The notes: generated by a model not told the origin, from the sequence alone. A stretch of DNA of 64,000 bases from Sphingomonas sp. HDW15A (GCF_011301715.1 NZ_CP049870.1:124001-188000); one strand, 5' to 3'; positions 39,063-49,141 are shown, numbered from the stretch's first letter. Made by a program: numbers and translations.

Positions 39063-41068
39063 TCGCCAATCGCGGAGAAATCGCCTGCCGGGTCATCAAG
39101 ACGGCGCGGCGAATGGGCATCAAGACGGTCGCGGTCTATTCCGACGCCGACGCCCGCGCGCCGTTCGTGAAGATGGCGGACGAAAGCGTCCGGCTCGGCC
39201 CGCCGCCGGCCAGCGAGAGCTATCTTAAGGCCGAGCTGATCATCGACGCGTGCAAGGCGACCGGCGCGGAGGCGGTTCACCCGGGCTACGGCTTCCTTTC
39301 AGAGCGTACGAGCTTCGCCGAAGCGCTGGCCAGGCACGGCATCGCCTTCATCGGTCCGCCGGTGAACGCCATCGCCGCGATGGGCGACAAGATCGAATCC
39401 AAAAAGCTGGCGAAGGAAGCGGGAGTCAACGTCGTCCCCGGCTTCGTCGGCGAGATCGCGGACACCGAGCACGCCGTGAAGATCGCCGGGGAAATCGGCT
39501 ATCCCGTCATGATGAAGGCGTCGGCCGGTGGCGGCGGCAAGGGCATGCGCCTCGCCTTCTCCGAAAAGGACGTCCGCGAAGGCTTCGAAGCGACCAAGCG
39601 CGAAGGGCTCGCCAGCTTCGGCGACGATCGCGTGTTCATCGAGGACCCGCGCCACATCGAAATCCAGATCCTCGGCGACCAGCACGGCAACATCCTCTAT
39701 TTGAACGAGCGCGAATGCTCGATCCAGCGGCGTCACCAGAAGGTGGTCGAAGAAGCGCCGTCGCCGTTCGTCACGCCGCGAATGCGGAAAGCGATGGGCG
39801 AGCAGTGCGTCGCGCTGGCGAAGGCGGTCGGCTATTACAGCGCGGGCACCGTTGAGCTGATCGTCTCGGGCAAGGACCCGACGGGCAAGAGCTTTTACTT
39901 CCTCGAAATGAATACCCGCCTCCAGGTCGAGCATCCGGTGACCGAGGCGATTACCGGCATCGACCTCGTCGAACAAATGATCCGCGTCGCCGCCGGCGAA
40001 AAGCTGCCGTTTACGCAGGCCGACATCGGCATTGACGGCTGGGCGATCGAGAACCGGGTCTATGCCGAAGACCCGTATCGCGGTTTCCTTCCGTCGACTG
40101 GGCGGCTGATCCGCTACCAGCCGCCGGTCCCGGGCTGGGGGGATGATGGCGCCGCCAACGGTCGTCGCGGCCTCGACGGCGTGCGCGTCGACGACGGCGT
40201 CTATGAAGGCGGCGAAGTCTCGATGTTTTACGATCCAATGATCGCCAAGCTGATCACCTGGGCTCCGACGCGCGATGAAGCGGCCGACAAGCAGATCGCG
40301 GCGCTCGACGCCTTCCAGCTCGACGGGCTGGGCGACAATGTCGACTTCCTGAGCGCGATTATGCAGCATCCGCGTTTTCGTTCGGGCGAGTTGACCACCG
40401 GCTTCATCGCCGAGGAATATCCCGAAGGCTTCACCGGCGCTCCGGCGGACGAGGAATTGCTCGCCGATCTGGCCGCGCTCTCCGCGATTGCCGAGCTGAC
40501 GGTCGATACCCGCGCGGCATTGATCGACGGACAATTGGGCGAACCGCAGTTCCCGGACGCGACCCAGATCGTGCGGATCGGGAAGCGCGAGTTCGAAGTC
40601 ACCGTGACCCCGTACGACGGCGGCAATCTCGTTTCGGTCGATGACGGCGAGGAAATTGACGTCATCGGCGACTGGGCGCCTGGCGAGCCGCTGATGGTTG
40701 CCGACATGGATGGCCGCCGCCGTGTGGTGCAGATTGGGCGCAAGGGCCGTGACTGGACGCTTACGACGCGCGGCGCCCGGCACCACGTCGCGGTGATGGC
40801 GCCTCACATCGCCGCCCTCTCGAGGCACATGATCGAGAAGGTGCCGCCGGACATGTCGCGATTCCTGCTGGCGCCGATGCCCGGGCTGCTGACGCGGCTG
40901 GAGGTGAAGGCCGGCGACCATGTCGAACCGGGCCAGCCGGTCGCGGTGGTCGAGGCGATGAAAATGGAGAACATCCTCCGCGCCGAGAAGGCGTCGACCG
41001 TCAAGGCGACTCCGGTCGCGGCAGGAGAAAGCCTCGCCGTCGACCAGGTCATCGTCGAATTCGAGTGA
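39044..41068 (+). CDS. pccA: propionyl-CoA carboxylase biotin-carboxylase/biotin-carrier (alpha) subunit
   Basis: Carboxylates its own biotin with ATP and bicarbonate. 674 residues: biotin carboxylase domain [28 protein letters not shown] (ATP), EECSIQRRHQK-type region (seen as RECSIQRRHQK), FLEMNTRLQVEHPVTE, and a C-terminal biotinyl domain with the target Lys in VEAMKMENI (about 40 residues from the end). Preceded by GAGGT at good spacing. Completes the pccB-mce-mutase-pccA set. Confidence 0.95.
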   Translation: MFSKILIANRGEIACRVIKTARRMGIKTVAVYSDADARAPFVKMADESVRLGPPPASESYLKAELIIDACKATGAEAVHPGYGFLSERTSFAEALARHGIAFIGPPVNAIAAMGDKIESKKLAKEAGVNVVPGFVGEIADTEHAVKIAGEIGYPVMMKASAGGGGKGMRLAFSEKDVREGFEATKREGLASFGDDRVFIEDPRHIEIQILGDQHGNILYLNERECSIQRRHQKVVEEAPSPFVTPRMRKAMGEQCVALAKAVGYYSAGTVELIVSGKDPTGKSFYFLEMNTRLQVEHPVTEAITGIDLVEQMIRVAAGEKLPFTQADIGIDGWAIENRVYAEDPYRGFLPSTGRLIRYQPPVPGWGDDGAANGRRGLDGVRVDDGVYEGGEVSMFYDPMIAKLITWAPTRDEAADKQIAALDAFQLDGLGDNVDFLSAIMQHPRFRSGELTTGFIAEEYPEGFTGAPADEELLADLAALSAIAELTVDTRAALIDGQLGEPQFPDATQIVRIGKREFEVTVTPYDGGNLVSVDDGEEIDVIGDWAPGEPLMVADMDGRRRVVQIGRKGRDWTLTTRGARHHVAVMAPHIAALSRHMIEKVPPDMSRFLLAPMPGLLTRLEVKAGDHVEPGQPVAVVEAMKMENILRAEKASTVKATPVAAGESLAVDQVIVEFE

Positions 41069-41451
41069 CGGCGCTCAACGTTCAGCGCGCGATTGCCGCG
41101 GTGTTCGTGGTGCTTGGCGGCTGGGCGCTTATGATGCCTCAGCAGGTTATCGACCTGACTATCCGTCCCGGCATCGCGCAAGGCAGCCGCCTTGAGACAT
41201 TGGCGGTTGCCTGCTTCGGCGCACAGGCGCTGATCTCCGGCCTGTTCACAGCGACCGCGCGGTTCACGCGGACCACGTTTCTCGCCTACGGGATCGCGCT
41301 GGTCCCCTTCTTCGCATTCAATTACTGGTTCTACTTCGTGGACCCGGTCTTCACGACGGTTGGCCTGCTAGACCTGGTTGGTAATGCGATCATGCTGGCA
41401 CTTTGTGCATGGGGCTGGAAACTCAGCGGGCCCGCAGTTCCACCCGCCTGA
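41065..41451 (+). CDS. small hypothetical membrane protein
   Basis: A 128-residue protein with about four helices (AIAAVFVVLGGWALMM, VACFGAQALISGLF, LAYGIALVPFFAFNYWFYF, LLDLVGNAIMLALCAWGW). Its GTG start overlaps the pccA stop (GTGA), so it is the last gene of the operon, and its end overlaps the convergent CoA ligase by 29 bases. No clear family. Confidence 0.65.
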   Translation: MTALNVQRAIAAVFVVLGGWALMMPQQVIDLTIRPGIAQGSRLETLAVACFGAQALISGLFTATARFTRTTFLAYGIALVPFFAFNYWFYFVDPVFTTVGLLDLVGNAIMLALCAWGWKLSGPAVPPA

Positions 41452-42994
41452 GCTTGCCGGTTGCCGTCTTTGGTAGCGCGTCCACAAACTCCACCTCGCG
41501 CGGGTATTTGTACGGCGCGATGCGATCCTTGACGAAGGCCTTGAGGCCGTCCGCAAGCTCGTCGCTGGCTTCCGCAAACCCGGCGAGCACGACGAACGCC
41601 TTTACCTTCTGTCCGCGTTCCGGGCAGGTTACGCCGATTACCGCGCATTCCGCGACCGCGGGATGCGCGAGAAGCGCATTCTCCACCTCGGGGGCGCCGA
41701 TGTTGTAACCCGAGCTGACAATCATGTCGTCGCTCCGCGCCACGTACCAGAAATAGCCGTCGGCATCTTTCCGATAGGTGTCGCCTGTGACGTTCCAGCC
41801 GGCGGCGACGTAGTTCGCCTGCCGCTCATCGGCGAGATAGCGGCAGCCGGTCGGCCCCTTGATCGCCAGCCGCCCTTCGCCTTCCTTCATCGGCTTGCCG
41901 TCTTCGTCGAGAACCGCCGCCTCGTAGCCGGGCACGGCGCGACCGGTTGATCCCGGGCGGATCTCGTCGCCGCTTTCCGCCACGAACACGTGCATCATCT
42001 CTGTGGAGCCGATGCCGTCGACGATGCTGATACCGGTTCGCTCCTTCCACGCCTCCCACACCGCTTTTGGCAAATGCTCCCCGGCGCTGAGACAGGACTT
42101 GAGTGAGCGCAGAGCATTGTCGAGCGACGGTGCGGTAAGCATCGCCTTGTAGGCGGTCGGCGCGGTAGCAAGGTGAGTGACCCCGAACCGCGACACCGCC
42201 TCGAGCAATTCCGGCGGAGTCGCCTTCTCGACCGTGGCGGCTGACGCTCCAAAGCGTAGCGGGAACAGCAATGTCGCACCGAGACCAAAGGTGAAGGCGA
42301 TCGGCGCGCTGGTCAGTGCGACGTCGCCCGGCTTCATCGGGAAGTGCGTCTTGGCGAAGGTATCGCAGGGAGCGAGCACGTCCCGGTGGAAATGGACGCA
42401 GCCCTTGGGAATGCCGGTGGTGCCGCTGGTGAAGGCGATCAGCGCCGGATCGTCCTGCGCGGTCTCGACAGCTGGCAGAGGCTCCAACCCTCGGCAGCGT
42501 TCTTCAAGCGCGCCCTGCCCGTAGTCGCCGTCATATTTGACGATGTACTTCAGGTAACGCGTCTGCTCAGCGGCGTCGCGCAGGTCGCCGATGAACCGGC
42601 TGTCGCACAAGGCATGGCTGACCTCCGCCTTGTCGATGACCGTCGCTAGCTCGCCGGGGCGGAGCAGCGGCATGGTGGTCACGGCCACCCCGCCCGCTTT
42701 CAGTATGCCCAGCCAGCAGGCGAACATGGTGTAGCCGTTGGGGCCGCGAAGGAGCACGCGGTTGCCGGGCTGGAGGCCTTCCTCCTCGACCAGCAGGCGG
42801 GCAATGCGGCCGGAAAAACTGTCGAGGTCGGCGTAGGTCCAGCGGCCGTGTTCGTTGATGATGGCTAGGTCGCCGGGCGCTCCACCCTTCAACAGCTCTG
42901 CGGCAGCGTTAAGCCGCTCCGGGTAATCGAGTAGCAGGAATTCGGGTTGCTGGTCCGGCGGCGGAAGCCGGTCGCGAACGAAGCTGTCGATCAC
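41423..42994 (-). CDS. AMP-dependent CoA ligase, 2-aminobenzoate/benzoate-CoA ligase-like
   Basis: Acyl-adenylate/CoA ligase of 523 residues: P-loop LIAFTSGTTGIPKGCVH, GIGSTEMMHVF, WNVTGDTYR, and the C-terminal PYKYPREVEF followed by PKTATGKLRR with the catalytic Lys. The overall pattern (LLLRGPNGYTMF) resembles benzoate/2-aminobenzoate-CoA ligases. It is last in a five-gene minus-strand operon (SDR, enoyl-CoA hydratase, acyl-CoA dehydrogenase, RidA, ligase), all joined by four- or eight-base overlaps. Substrate is an inference from context. Confidence 0.82.
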   Translation of the reverse strand: MIDSFVRDRLPPPDQQPEFLLLDYPERLNAAAELLKGGAPGDLAIINEHGRWTYADLDSFSGRIARLLVEEEGLQPGNRVLLRGPNGYTMFACWLGILKAGGVAVTTMPLLRPGELATVIDKAEVSHALCDSRFIGDLRDAAEQTRYLKYIVKYDGDYGQGALEERCRGLEPLPAVETAQDDPALIAFTSGTTGIPKGCVHFHRDVLAPCDTFAKTHFPMKPGDVALTSAPIAFTFGLGATLLFPLRFGASAATVEKATPPELLEAVSRFGVTHLATAPTAYKAMLTAPSLDNALRSLKSCLSAGEHLPKAVWEAWKERTGISIVDGIGSTEMMHVFVAESGDEIRPGSTGRAVPGYEAAVLDEDGKPMKEGEGRLAIKGPTGCRYLADERQANYVAAGWNVTGDTYRKDADGYFWYVARSDDMIVSSGYNIGAPEVENALLAHPAVAECAVIGVTCPERGQKVKAFVVLAGFAEASDELADGLKAFVKDRIAPYKYPREVEFVDALPKTATGKLRRVELRAR

Positions 42995-43383
42995 TCTGGC
43001 ACCACCGCCGTCGCCTCGATCTCGATCTTGGCGGCATGCTCGACGAGTCGTTTGACCTCGACCAGCGCCATCGCCGGATAGTGATCGCCCATGATCGACT
43101 TCCAGATGGGCGCGAGTTCGTCGCGACTGGTCAAATATTCCTGGATCGCGGTGACGTAGATGGTCAGGCGAACGATATGTTCCGGCCCGGCACCGCCCTC
43201 GTTCAAGATGGCGAGGACGTTTTTCAGCGCTTGGGCGAACTGGTGGTCGAGGCGGTGTGACACGAGGATCTCGCTCTCGTTCCAGCCGATGACGCCAGCC
43301 GTAAAGATCATTCGTCCGGTAGCGGAAATGCCGTTGGAATAACCTTTGGGCCGCGGCCAGCCGGCCGGTTGCAGGATGTTCAT
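42991..43383 (-). CDS. RidA-family (YjgF/UK114) protein
   Basis: A 130-residue RidA-fold protein: GISATGRMIFTAGVIGW, HQFAQALKNVLAIL, IVRLTIYVTA and AKIEIEATAV. Family members hydrolyse enamines and imines, and may relieve reactive intermediates; the placement beside a CoA ligase and dehydrogenase suggests a role with nitrogen-bearing intermediates. Overlaps both neighbours by four bases. Confidence 0.85.
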   Translation of the reverse strand: MNILQPAGWPRPKGYSNGISATGRMIFTAGVIGWNESEILVSHRLDHQFAQALKNVLAILNEGGAGPEHIVRLTIYVTAIQEYLTSRDELAPIWKSIMGDHYPAMALVEVKRLVEHAAKIEIEATAVVPE

Positions 43384-44531
43384 TGGCTGGTCTCCTTCGT
43401 CGCCCTCTTCAATAGGCTTCGGGCGATGATCTGACGCTGCACTTCACTTGCGCCTTCGTAGATTCGAAGGCTGCGGATTTCGCGGTAAAGCTCCTCCACC
43501 TTTGCGCCGACGGTGACCCCGAGCCCGCCATGCATCTGCACCGCCATGTCGATCACTTTCTGCGCTGCTTCCGTTGCGTGGAGCTTCGCCATTGCGGCGG
43601 CGCGGCGGTCGTCGCCAATACCTTTGTCCTGCTGCCAGGCGGCTCGGGCTATGAGCAATGCCGACGCATCGATCATCGTCGCCATTTCACCGAGCCGCTC
43701 TTGCGTGACCGCATTGTCGGCGAGCGTTCCGGCGCCGAGCTTGCGCGAAGAAGCAAATGGGATCGCTTCGTCGAGCGCGCGCCGGGCAAAGCCGAGTGCA
43801 GCGGCGCCGACAGTGACCCGGAACAGGTTCAACGTCTGCATCGCGACCTTGAACCCATCGCTTTCCACGCCGAGCATTTGGCCGTGGGTATTTTCGAACT
43901 TGAGCCGTGCAAGTGGGTGCGGCGCGATCACGTCGATGCGCTCCGCCACGGACAAGCCCGGGTCGTCACCGCGCACGATGAAAGCGCTTATGCCCTTGGC
44001 GCCTTCCTCGGGCGATCCGGTGCGGGCGAAGACAGTCAAGACGTCGGCGATCGTCCCGTTTGAGATGTAGCTCTTCTCGCCGCTCAGCCGCCATTCGCCG
44101 TCGACCCGGCTGGCGCGCATGGCAATGTTGGCGGCGTCGGAGCCGGTTTCGGGCTCGGTCAGTGCGTAAGCGGCGATTACCGTTCCGTCGGTGACCTTGG
44201 GAAGCCATTCGGCTTTCTGCGTGTGGCTTCCGAACAGGCTGATTGCGCCGGACCCGAGGCCCTGCATTGCGAAGGCGAAGTCCGCGAGGCCACTGTGATA
44301 GGCGAGCGCCGCGCGCGCGATAGCGAGACTGCGAACGTCCGGCGCACTGCCTCCATCGGCGACGCACAGTTTTAACAGCCCGGCATTGGCGAGCGATCCG
44401 ACCAGCGAGCGGCATTCGCCATCGACATTGTCGTAGTGGTGGCTGGGGTTGGCGGTGCACCATTGACCCAAGCGGGCAGCCAGTTCGCAATGGCGATCCT
44501 CAAAGAAAGGCCACCGCAACCAGTCAGTCAC
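43380..44531 (-). CDS. acyl-CoA dehydrogenase
   Basis: FAD-dependent dehydrogenase of 383 residues: [15 protein letters not shown] (FAD/substrate loop), the [10 protein letters not shown] motif, KLRSLG-type region seen as [18 protein letters not shown], and [15 protein letters not shown] use the GTG ending at 44531, which overlaps the enoyl-CoA hydratase stop by eight bases; upstream ATG extensions run inside that gene. The catalytic base is not assignable by eye. Functions in the ring-derived or beta-oxidation-like steps. Confidence 0.85.
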   Translation of the reverse strand: MTDWLRWPFFEDRHCELAARLGQWCTANPSHHYDNVDGECRSLVGSLANAGLLKLCVADGGSAPDVRSLAIARAALAYHSGLADFAFAMQGLGSGAISLFGSHTQKAEWLPKVTDGTVIAAYALTEPETGSDAANIAMRASRVDGEWRLSGEKSYISNGTIADVLTVFARTGSPEEGAKGISAFIVRGDDPGLSVAERIDVIAPHPLARLKFENTHGQMLGVESDGFKVAMQTLNLFRVTVGAAALGFARRALDEAIPFASSRKLGAGTLADNAVTQERLGEMATMIDASALLIARAAWQQDKGIGDDRRAAAMAKLHATEAAQKVIDMAVQMHGGLGVTVGAKVEELYREIRSLRIYEGASEVQRQIIARSLLKRATKETSQ

Positions 44532-45333
44532 CCTGGAACTCCGGCTTCCTTTTGTTCGCGAAGGCCTCATAGGCTCGGGTGAAATCCCTGGTGGCCATGC
44601 ATTCCGCCTGCGCTTCGGCCTCCATGTCAATCGCCGTTTCGATGCTGACGTTCCATTCTGCATCGAGCTGGCGCTTGGTCATGTAATGGGCCTGCACCGG
44701 GCCGCCGGCGAGCGTTCGAGCCAGGGCCTGTGCTTCGGCGTTCACATCGTCGACCAGCTGGCTGAAGAAGCCCCAGGCGAGGCCTTCTTCCGCCGTCATC
44801 GCGCGGCCAGTGAACAAGAGCTCCGCGGCGCGACCATGGCCGATGATCCGCGGCAAAACGGCGCAGGCGCCCATATCCGCACCCGAAAGCCCGACGCGCG
44901 TGAACAGGAATGCGGTCTTGGCGTCGCGGCTCGCCAATCGAAGGTCGCTAGCCATGGCGATGATCGCACCTGCGCCAGCGCAAACACCCTCGACCGCAGC
45001 GACGATCGGCTGGGGGCAGGCCCGCATCGCCTTTACCAGGTCGCCGGTCATAGTTGTGAACTCACGAAGCCCCTGCGCATCCATCTTTGTCAGCGGGCCG
45101 ATGATCTCGTGGACGTCGCCGCCGGAGCAGAAATTGCCGCCGGCTCCTCCGATGACCACAACCCGCACCTCCGGTGTCGTCTCGAGCGCGCGAAACACGT
45201 CTCGAAGCTCGGCATAGGATTCGAACGTCAGCGGGTTCTTCTTCTCCGGCCGGTCGAGCGTGATCGTCGCTACGCCCTTGTCGAAGGCCCAACGAAAGTG
45301 TGTGGGATCGAGGATTTCTGGGTCGAGGCTCAA
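44524..45333 (-). CDS. enoyl-CoA hydratase/isomerase-family protein
   Basis: Crotonase-fold enzyme of 269 residues: [26 protein letters not shown] (oxyanion hole), [21 protein letters not shown] and the C-terminal helix. The usual hydratase glutamates are not both clearly placed, so isomerase or other crotonase chemistry is possible. Overlaps SDR upstream by four bases. Confidence 0.85.
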   Translation of the reverse strand: MSLDPEILDPTHFRWAFDKGVATITLDRPEKKNPLTFESYAELRDVFRALETTPEVRVVVIGGAGGNFCSGGDVHEIIGPLTKMDAQGLREFTTMTGDLVKAMRACPQPIVAAVEGVCAGAGAIIAMASDLRLASRDAKTAFLFTRVGLSGADMGACAVLPRIIGHGRAAELLFTGRAMTAEEGLAWGFFSQLVDDVNAEAQALARTLAGGPVQAHYMTKRQLDAEWNVSIETAIDMEAEAQAECMATRDFTRAYEAFANKRKPEFQGD

Positions 45334-46091
45334 GCCGTGGTCCCACCGTCAATGGTCAGGCAGGCGCCGGTGATCGACCGGCTCGATGGATGAAGGAGGT
45401 GCAGGATCGAAGCGGCGACTTCGTCCGCCGTGACCAGCCGGTTGTTCGCGTTCATTGCCGCGAGCGCGGCGCGCGCTTCCTCTTCGCTTCTGCCGGTCGT
45501 TCGCGAGATGCGCTCAGCGCTATCGTCGACCATCGGCGTGTCGACGAACGCCGGACAGATGGCGTTCACGGTGAGCCCAGTCTTGGCATATTCCAGCGCC
45601 AAGCTCTTGGTCAGCCCGACCGCACCATGCTTCGAGGCGACATAAGGCGCGGCGTAAGCGGCGCCGCGCAACCCGGCTACCGATGCGACGATGACCAGCC
45701 TTTTGTCCTCCCCCTGGATGAGGTCAGGCAGAGTCAGCTGCGCACCGTCGAACAAGGCGGTGAGGTTGGTGGCGATGATCCGGTCCCACGCCTCCCGTCT
45801 GGTCTTCAGGAATGGTGCGCTATCGCCGATTCCGGCGTTGAGGATGACGTAATCGAACGGACCGTTGGCGTCGCGGGCAGCGGCGAACGTGGCTTCCATC
45901 GCCTCACGATCGGTCATGTCGGCTGGGAAGACCGAGCTGCCGGTTTCGGATGCGATTGCCTCCAGGGGCTCCCGGCGGCGGCCGACGAGCGACACTTTCG
46001 CGCTTTCGGCGGAGAGCATTCGCGCGGTCGCTGCGCCGATCCCGGTCCCACCGCCGGTGATGAGTGCGTGCTTGCCTTTGGCCCAGCCCAT
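45330..46091 (-). CDS. short-chain dehydrogenase/reductase (SDR)
   Basis: A 253-residue [14 protein letters not shown] nucleotide-binding motif near residue 13, NAGIG, and the YxxxK catalytic pair in [10 protein letters not shown], with preceding Ser in VIVASVAG. First gene of the CoA-ligase operon; likely the 3-hydroxyacyl-CoA dehydrogenase step in context. Starts 65 bases from the divergent putP gene, so the gap between them holds the operon promoter. Confidence 0.85.
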   Translation of the reverse strand: MGWAKGKHALITGGGTGIGAATARMLSAESAKVSLVGRRREPLEAIASETGSSVFPADMTDREAMEATFAAARDANGPFDYVILNAGIGDSAPFLKTRREAWDRIIATNLTALFDGAQLTLPDLIQGEDKRLVIVASVAGLRGAAYAAPYVASKHGAVGLTKSLALEYAKTGLTVNAICPAFVDTPMVDDSAERISRTTGRSEEEARAALAAMNANNRLVTADEVAASILHLLHPSSRSITGACLTIDGGTTA

Positions 46092-46156
46092 GAGCGACGC
46101 TTAGCACCCCGGCTACCGCTTGCAAGGCGGCGCACTGCCTCATAGCGTCCGCGACC

Positions 46157-47638
46157 ATGGAAACAGGGACCCTGATCGCGCTGGCGATCTATTTCGTCGC
46201 CATGCTCGGCATCGGCTTTTACGCGTGGCGCAAATCGACCCAGGACGTCGACGGCTATCTGCTCGGCGGGCGCGACCTCGGGCCCGCGGTCACGGCACTC
46301 AGCGCCGGCGCATCGGACATGTCGGGCTGGCTGATGCTCGGGCTTCCCGGTGCCATCTTCCTCTCCGGCCTCGGCCAGGCATGGATCGGCATCGGCCTCA
46401 TTATCGGCGCCTATCTCAACTACCGGCTCGTCGCTCCGCGACTTCGAACCTACACCGAACTCGCCAATGACGCGATCACCGTCCCCGACTATTTCGAGGA
46501 GCGTTTTCGGGACAAAAGCCACGCTCTCCGGCTGGTCTCCGCCCTGGTCATCATCGTGTTTTTCGCGCTCTATACGTCGGCAGGGATGGTCGCCGGCGGC
46601 AAGTTCGCGGTCTCGGCGCTGGGCATGGATTACCTGACCGGGATCCTGCTCATGGGCGGAATCGTCGTCGTCTACACGGTGATGGGCGGCTTCCTGGCCG
46701 TTAGCCTCACAGACTTCGTGCAAGGCTGCATCATGTTTCTCGCCCTCGTGCTGGTGCCGCTGGTCGCCTGGATCGAGCTTGGCGACGGCCTGGCCCCCGC
46801 CCTCGCCGCCGCCGAAGCGTCGCGTGGCTTGTCGTTGACCCAATTTATTGGCGGAGACGTGACTTTATTGGCGATCGTCAGCGCTGCCGCATGGGGCCTG
46901 GGTTATTTTGGCCAGCCGCACATCATCGTCCGATTCATGGCGATCAGGAACGTCAGGGACATGCCGACCGCCCGGCGGATCAACATCGGTTGGATGTCGA
47001 TCAGCCTGCTCGGCGCGGTCCTCACCGGGCTTATCGGCGCGGCGTGGTTCGCGGCGCGCGGCGGCGCTCCGGCGGACGAGGAGACGGTGTTCCTACTGCT
47101 CTCCAAGATCCTGTTCCACCCGTTCATTGCCGGCTTCGTGCTGGCGGCAGTGCTGGCCGCGATCATGTCCACCATCTCAAGCCAGCTGCTGGTTACCTCG
47201 TCGAGCCTGACAGAGGATATCTACCGCACCTTCCTCAACCGCGAGGCGGGGGAGAAGCAGCTGGTCACCATCGGCCGGGTCATGGTCGTTCTGGTCTCGA
47301 TCGTCGCCGGTGTCCTCGCGCTCGACCCGGAAAGCACGGTGCTCGGTATCGTCGGCAATGCCTGGGCCGGCTTCGGCGCGGCGTTCGGCCCGGCCATTCT
47401 CTTCTCGCTGCGCTGGAAGCGCACGACCAGGCAGGGCGTGCTTGCCGGAATGATCGTCGGCGCTTTGGTCGTGGTTGCCTGGATCCTGCTCGGCTGGTCG
47501 GCAACGCTTTACGAGATCGTGCCCGGATTCATCGCCTCGAGCCTTGCCATCTGGCTGGTTAGCACTGCGACGCCCGCGCCTACAGCAGAAATCCAATCAC
47601 AATTCGATGAGGCGGCAGTCGCCGCCAAGGGAGCCTGA
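46157..47638 (+). CDS. putP: sodium/solute symporter, PutP-type (sodium:proline)
   Basis: A 493-residue inner-membrane transporter of the SSS family, with some 12-13 helices. The sodium-site motif LSAGASDMSGWLMLG and the GLGYFGQPHIIVRF and IMSTISSQLLVTSSSL signatures match PutP proline symporters. Divergent from the SDR operon and directly ahead of the formaldehyde genes. Proline specificity is by family inference. Confidence 0.88.
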   Translation: METGTLIALAIYFVAMLGIGFYAWRKSTQDVDGYLLGGRDLGPAVTALSAGASDMSGWLMLGLPGAIFLSGLGQAWIGIGLIIGAYLNYRLVAPRLRTYTELANDAITVPDYFEERFRDKSHALRLVSALVIIVFFALYTSAGMVAGGKFAVSALGMDYLTGILLMGGIVVVYTVMGGFLAVSLTDFVQGCIMFLALVLVPLVAWIELGDGLAPALAAAEASRGLSLTQFIGGDVTLLAIVSAAAWGLGYFGQPHIIVRFMAIRNVRDMPTARRINIGWMSISLLGAVLTGLIGAAWFAARGGAPADEETVFLLLSKILFHPFIAGFVLAAVLAAIMSTISSQLLVTSSSLTEDIYRTFLNREAGEKQLVTIGRVMVVLVSIVAGVLALDPESTVLGIVGNAWAGFGAAFGPAILFSLRWKRTTRQGVLAGMIVGALVVVAWILLGWSATLYEIVPGFIASSLAIWLVSTATPAPTAEIQSQFDEAAVAAKGA

Positions 47639-47644
47639 AGTACA

Positions 47645-48757
47645 ATGAAAACCCGCGCCGCCGTCGCCTTCGAAGCTAAACAGCCGCTTGAAATCGTCGA
47701 GGTCGACCTCGAAGGGCCGAAAGCCGGTGAAGTGCTGGTTGAAATCATGGCGACCGGTATCTGCCATACCGACGCCTACACGCTAGACGGCTTCGATAGC
47801 GAGGGTATCTTCCCTTCCATCCTCGGACACGAGGGCGCCGGCATCGTCCGGGAAGTCGGTCCCGGGGTCACCAGCGTGAAGGCGGGCGACCACGTCATTC
47901 CCCTCTACACGCCCGAATGCCGCCAGTGTAAGTCGTGCCTCAGCGGCAAGACAAACCTTTGTACGGCGATCCGCGCGACGCAGGGCAAGGGGCTGATGCC
48001 CGACGGCACCAGCCGCTTCTCGTATAAGGGCGAGACCATCTTCCACTACATGGGATGCTCGACCTTTTCGAACTTCACGGTGCTTCCGGAAATCGCCGTT
48101 GCGAAGATCCGCGAGGATGCCCCCTTCAAGACCAGCTGCTACATCGGTTGCGGGGTCACCACCGGGGTCGGCGCCGTGGTCAAGACCGCCGAGGTGGAGC
48201 CGGGCGCGAACGTCGTCGTATTTGGCCTCGGTGGGATCGGCCTTAACGTCATCCAGGGCGCGAAGCTGGTCGGCGCGGACAAGATCGTCGGCGTCGATAT
48301 CAACCCGGACCGCGAGGAGTGGGGCCGAAAGTTCGGGATGACCCACTTCCTCAACAGTCGGGGCATGAGCCGCGAGGATATTGTCGCAAAGATCGTCGAA
48401 ATGACCGATGGCGGCGCCGATTACACATTCGATGCAACCGGCAACACCGAAGTCATGCGTACCGCGCTCGAGGCCTGCCACCGCGGCTGGGGCACCTCGA
48501 TCATCATCGGCGTCGCGGAAGCCGGCAAGGAAATCGCCACGCGGCCGTTCCAGCTCGTCACTGGCCGCAACTGGCGCGGCACGGCGTTCGGTGGCGCCAA
48601 GGGCCGCACCGACGTGCCGAAGATCGTCGACTGGTACATGGATGGCAAGATCGCCATCGACCCGATGATCACGCACGTCCTGGCGCTCGACGAGATCAAC
48701 AAGGGCTTTGACCTGATGCACGCGGGGGAAAGCATCCGCAGCGTTGTCGTATACTAA
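47645..48757 (+). CDS. frmA: S-(hydroxymethyl)glutathione dehydrogenase / class III alcohol dehydrogenase
   Basis: NAD- and zinc-dependent enzyme oxidising S-hydroxymethylglutathione, detoxifying formaldehyde. 370 residues: GHEGAGIVREVG, catalytic-zinc Cys in TGICHTDAYT, structural-zinc CRQCKSCLSGKTNLC, and GLGGIGLNVIQG (NAD site). RBS AAGGGAG precedes it. Followed by a VOC protein and S-formylglutathione hydrolase, giving the standard two-step pathway. Confidence 0.95.
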   Translation: MKTRAAVAFEAKQPLEIVEVDLEGPKAGEVLVEIMATGICHTDAYTLDGFDSEGIFPSILGHEGAGIVREVGPGVTSVKAGDHVIPLYTPECRQCKSCLSGKTNLCTAIRATQGKGLMPDGTSRFSYKGETIFHYMGCSTFSNFTVLPEIAVAKIREDAPFKTSCYIGCGVTTGVGAVVKTAEVEPGANVVVFGLGGIGLNVIQGAKLVGADKIVGVDINPDREEWGRKFGMTHFLNSRGMSREDIVAKIVEMTDGGADYTFDATGNTEVMRTALEACHRGWGTSIIIGVAEAGKEIATRPFQLVTGRNWRGTAFGGAKGRTDVPKIVDWYMDGKIAIDPMITHVLALDEINKGFDLMHAGESIRSVVVY

Positions 48758-48769
48758 AGGGGAAAAGGG

Positions 48770-49141
48770 ATGTTCAGCCATGTGATGGTCGGGTCGAACG
48801 ACCTCAGCCGCGCGAAAACCTTTTACGATGCTCTGTTCGACAAGGAGGGCAGAGCCGACGAGAAGGGCCGCTTGAGCTACGGGCGCAGGGGCGCGGTGTT
48901 CATGGTCACCAACCCGATCGATGGCCGTCCCGCAGTGCCGGCTAACGGCGGGACGATCGGTTTCGCCTTCGACAGCCCGGAGGAGGTCGATGCCTGGCAC
49001 AAGCGCGGAATAGCGGCCGGCGGAACGGCGGTCGAGGACCCGCCCGGCTATCGTCAGAATGCGTTCGGCAAATTGTATCTCGCTTACTTGCGCGATCCGG
49101 ACGGAAACAAGCTGTGCGGTCTTTACCGGCCGGAACAATGA
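48770..49141 (+). CDS. VOC-family (glyoxalase-like) protein
   Basis: A 123-residue VOC-fold metal protein: MFSHVMVGSNDLSRAKTFYDALF, GTIGFAFDSPEEVDAW and YLAYLRDPDGNKLC. It is inserted between the dehydrogenase and the hydrolase and overlaps the hydrolase start (ATGA), so is presumably part of the same unit. Possibly a glutathione-adduct isomerase or hydrolase; substrate unknown. Confidence 0.82.
   Translation: MFSHVMVGSNDLSRAKTFYDALFDKEGRADEKGRLSYGRRGAVFMVTNPIDGRPAVPANGGTIGFAFDSPEEVDAWHKRGIAAGGTAVEDPPGYRQNAFGKLYLAYLRDPDGNKLCGLYRPEQ

Noticed and set aside
39299..40921. 540-residue frame on the minus strand opposite pccA
   Set aside because: It mirrors a strongly conserved carboxylase gene; long antisense frames are common in GC-rich coding sequence, and the translation shows no family motif.
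47783..49138. 451-residue minus-strand frame opposite frmA and the VOC gene
   Set aside because: Covered by two clear plus-strand genes with catalytic motifs; the antisense translation has no recognisable domain.
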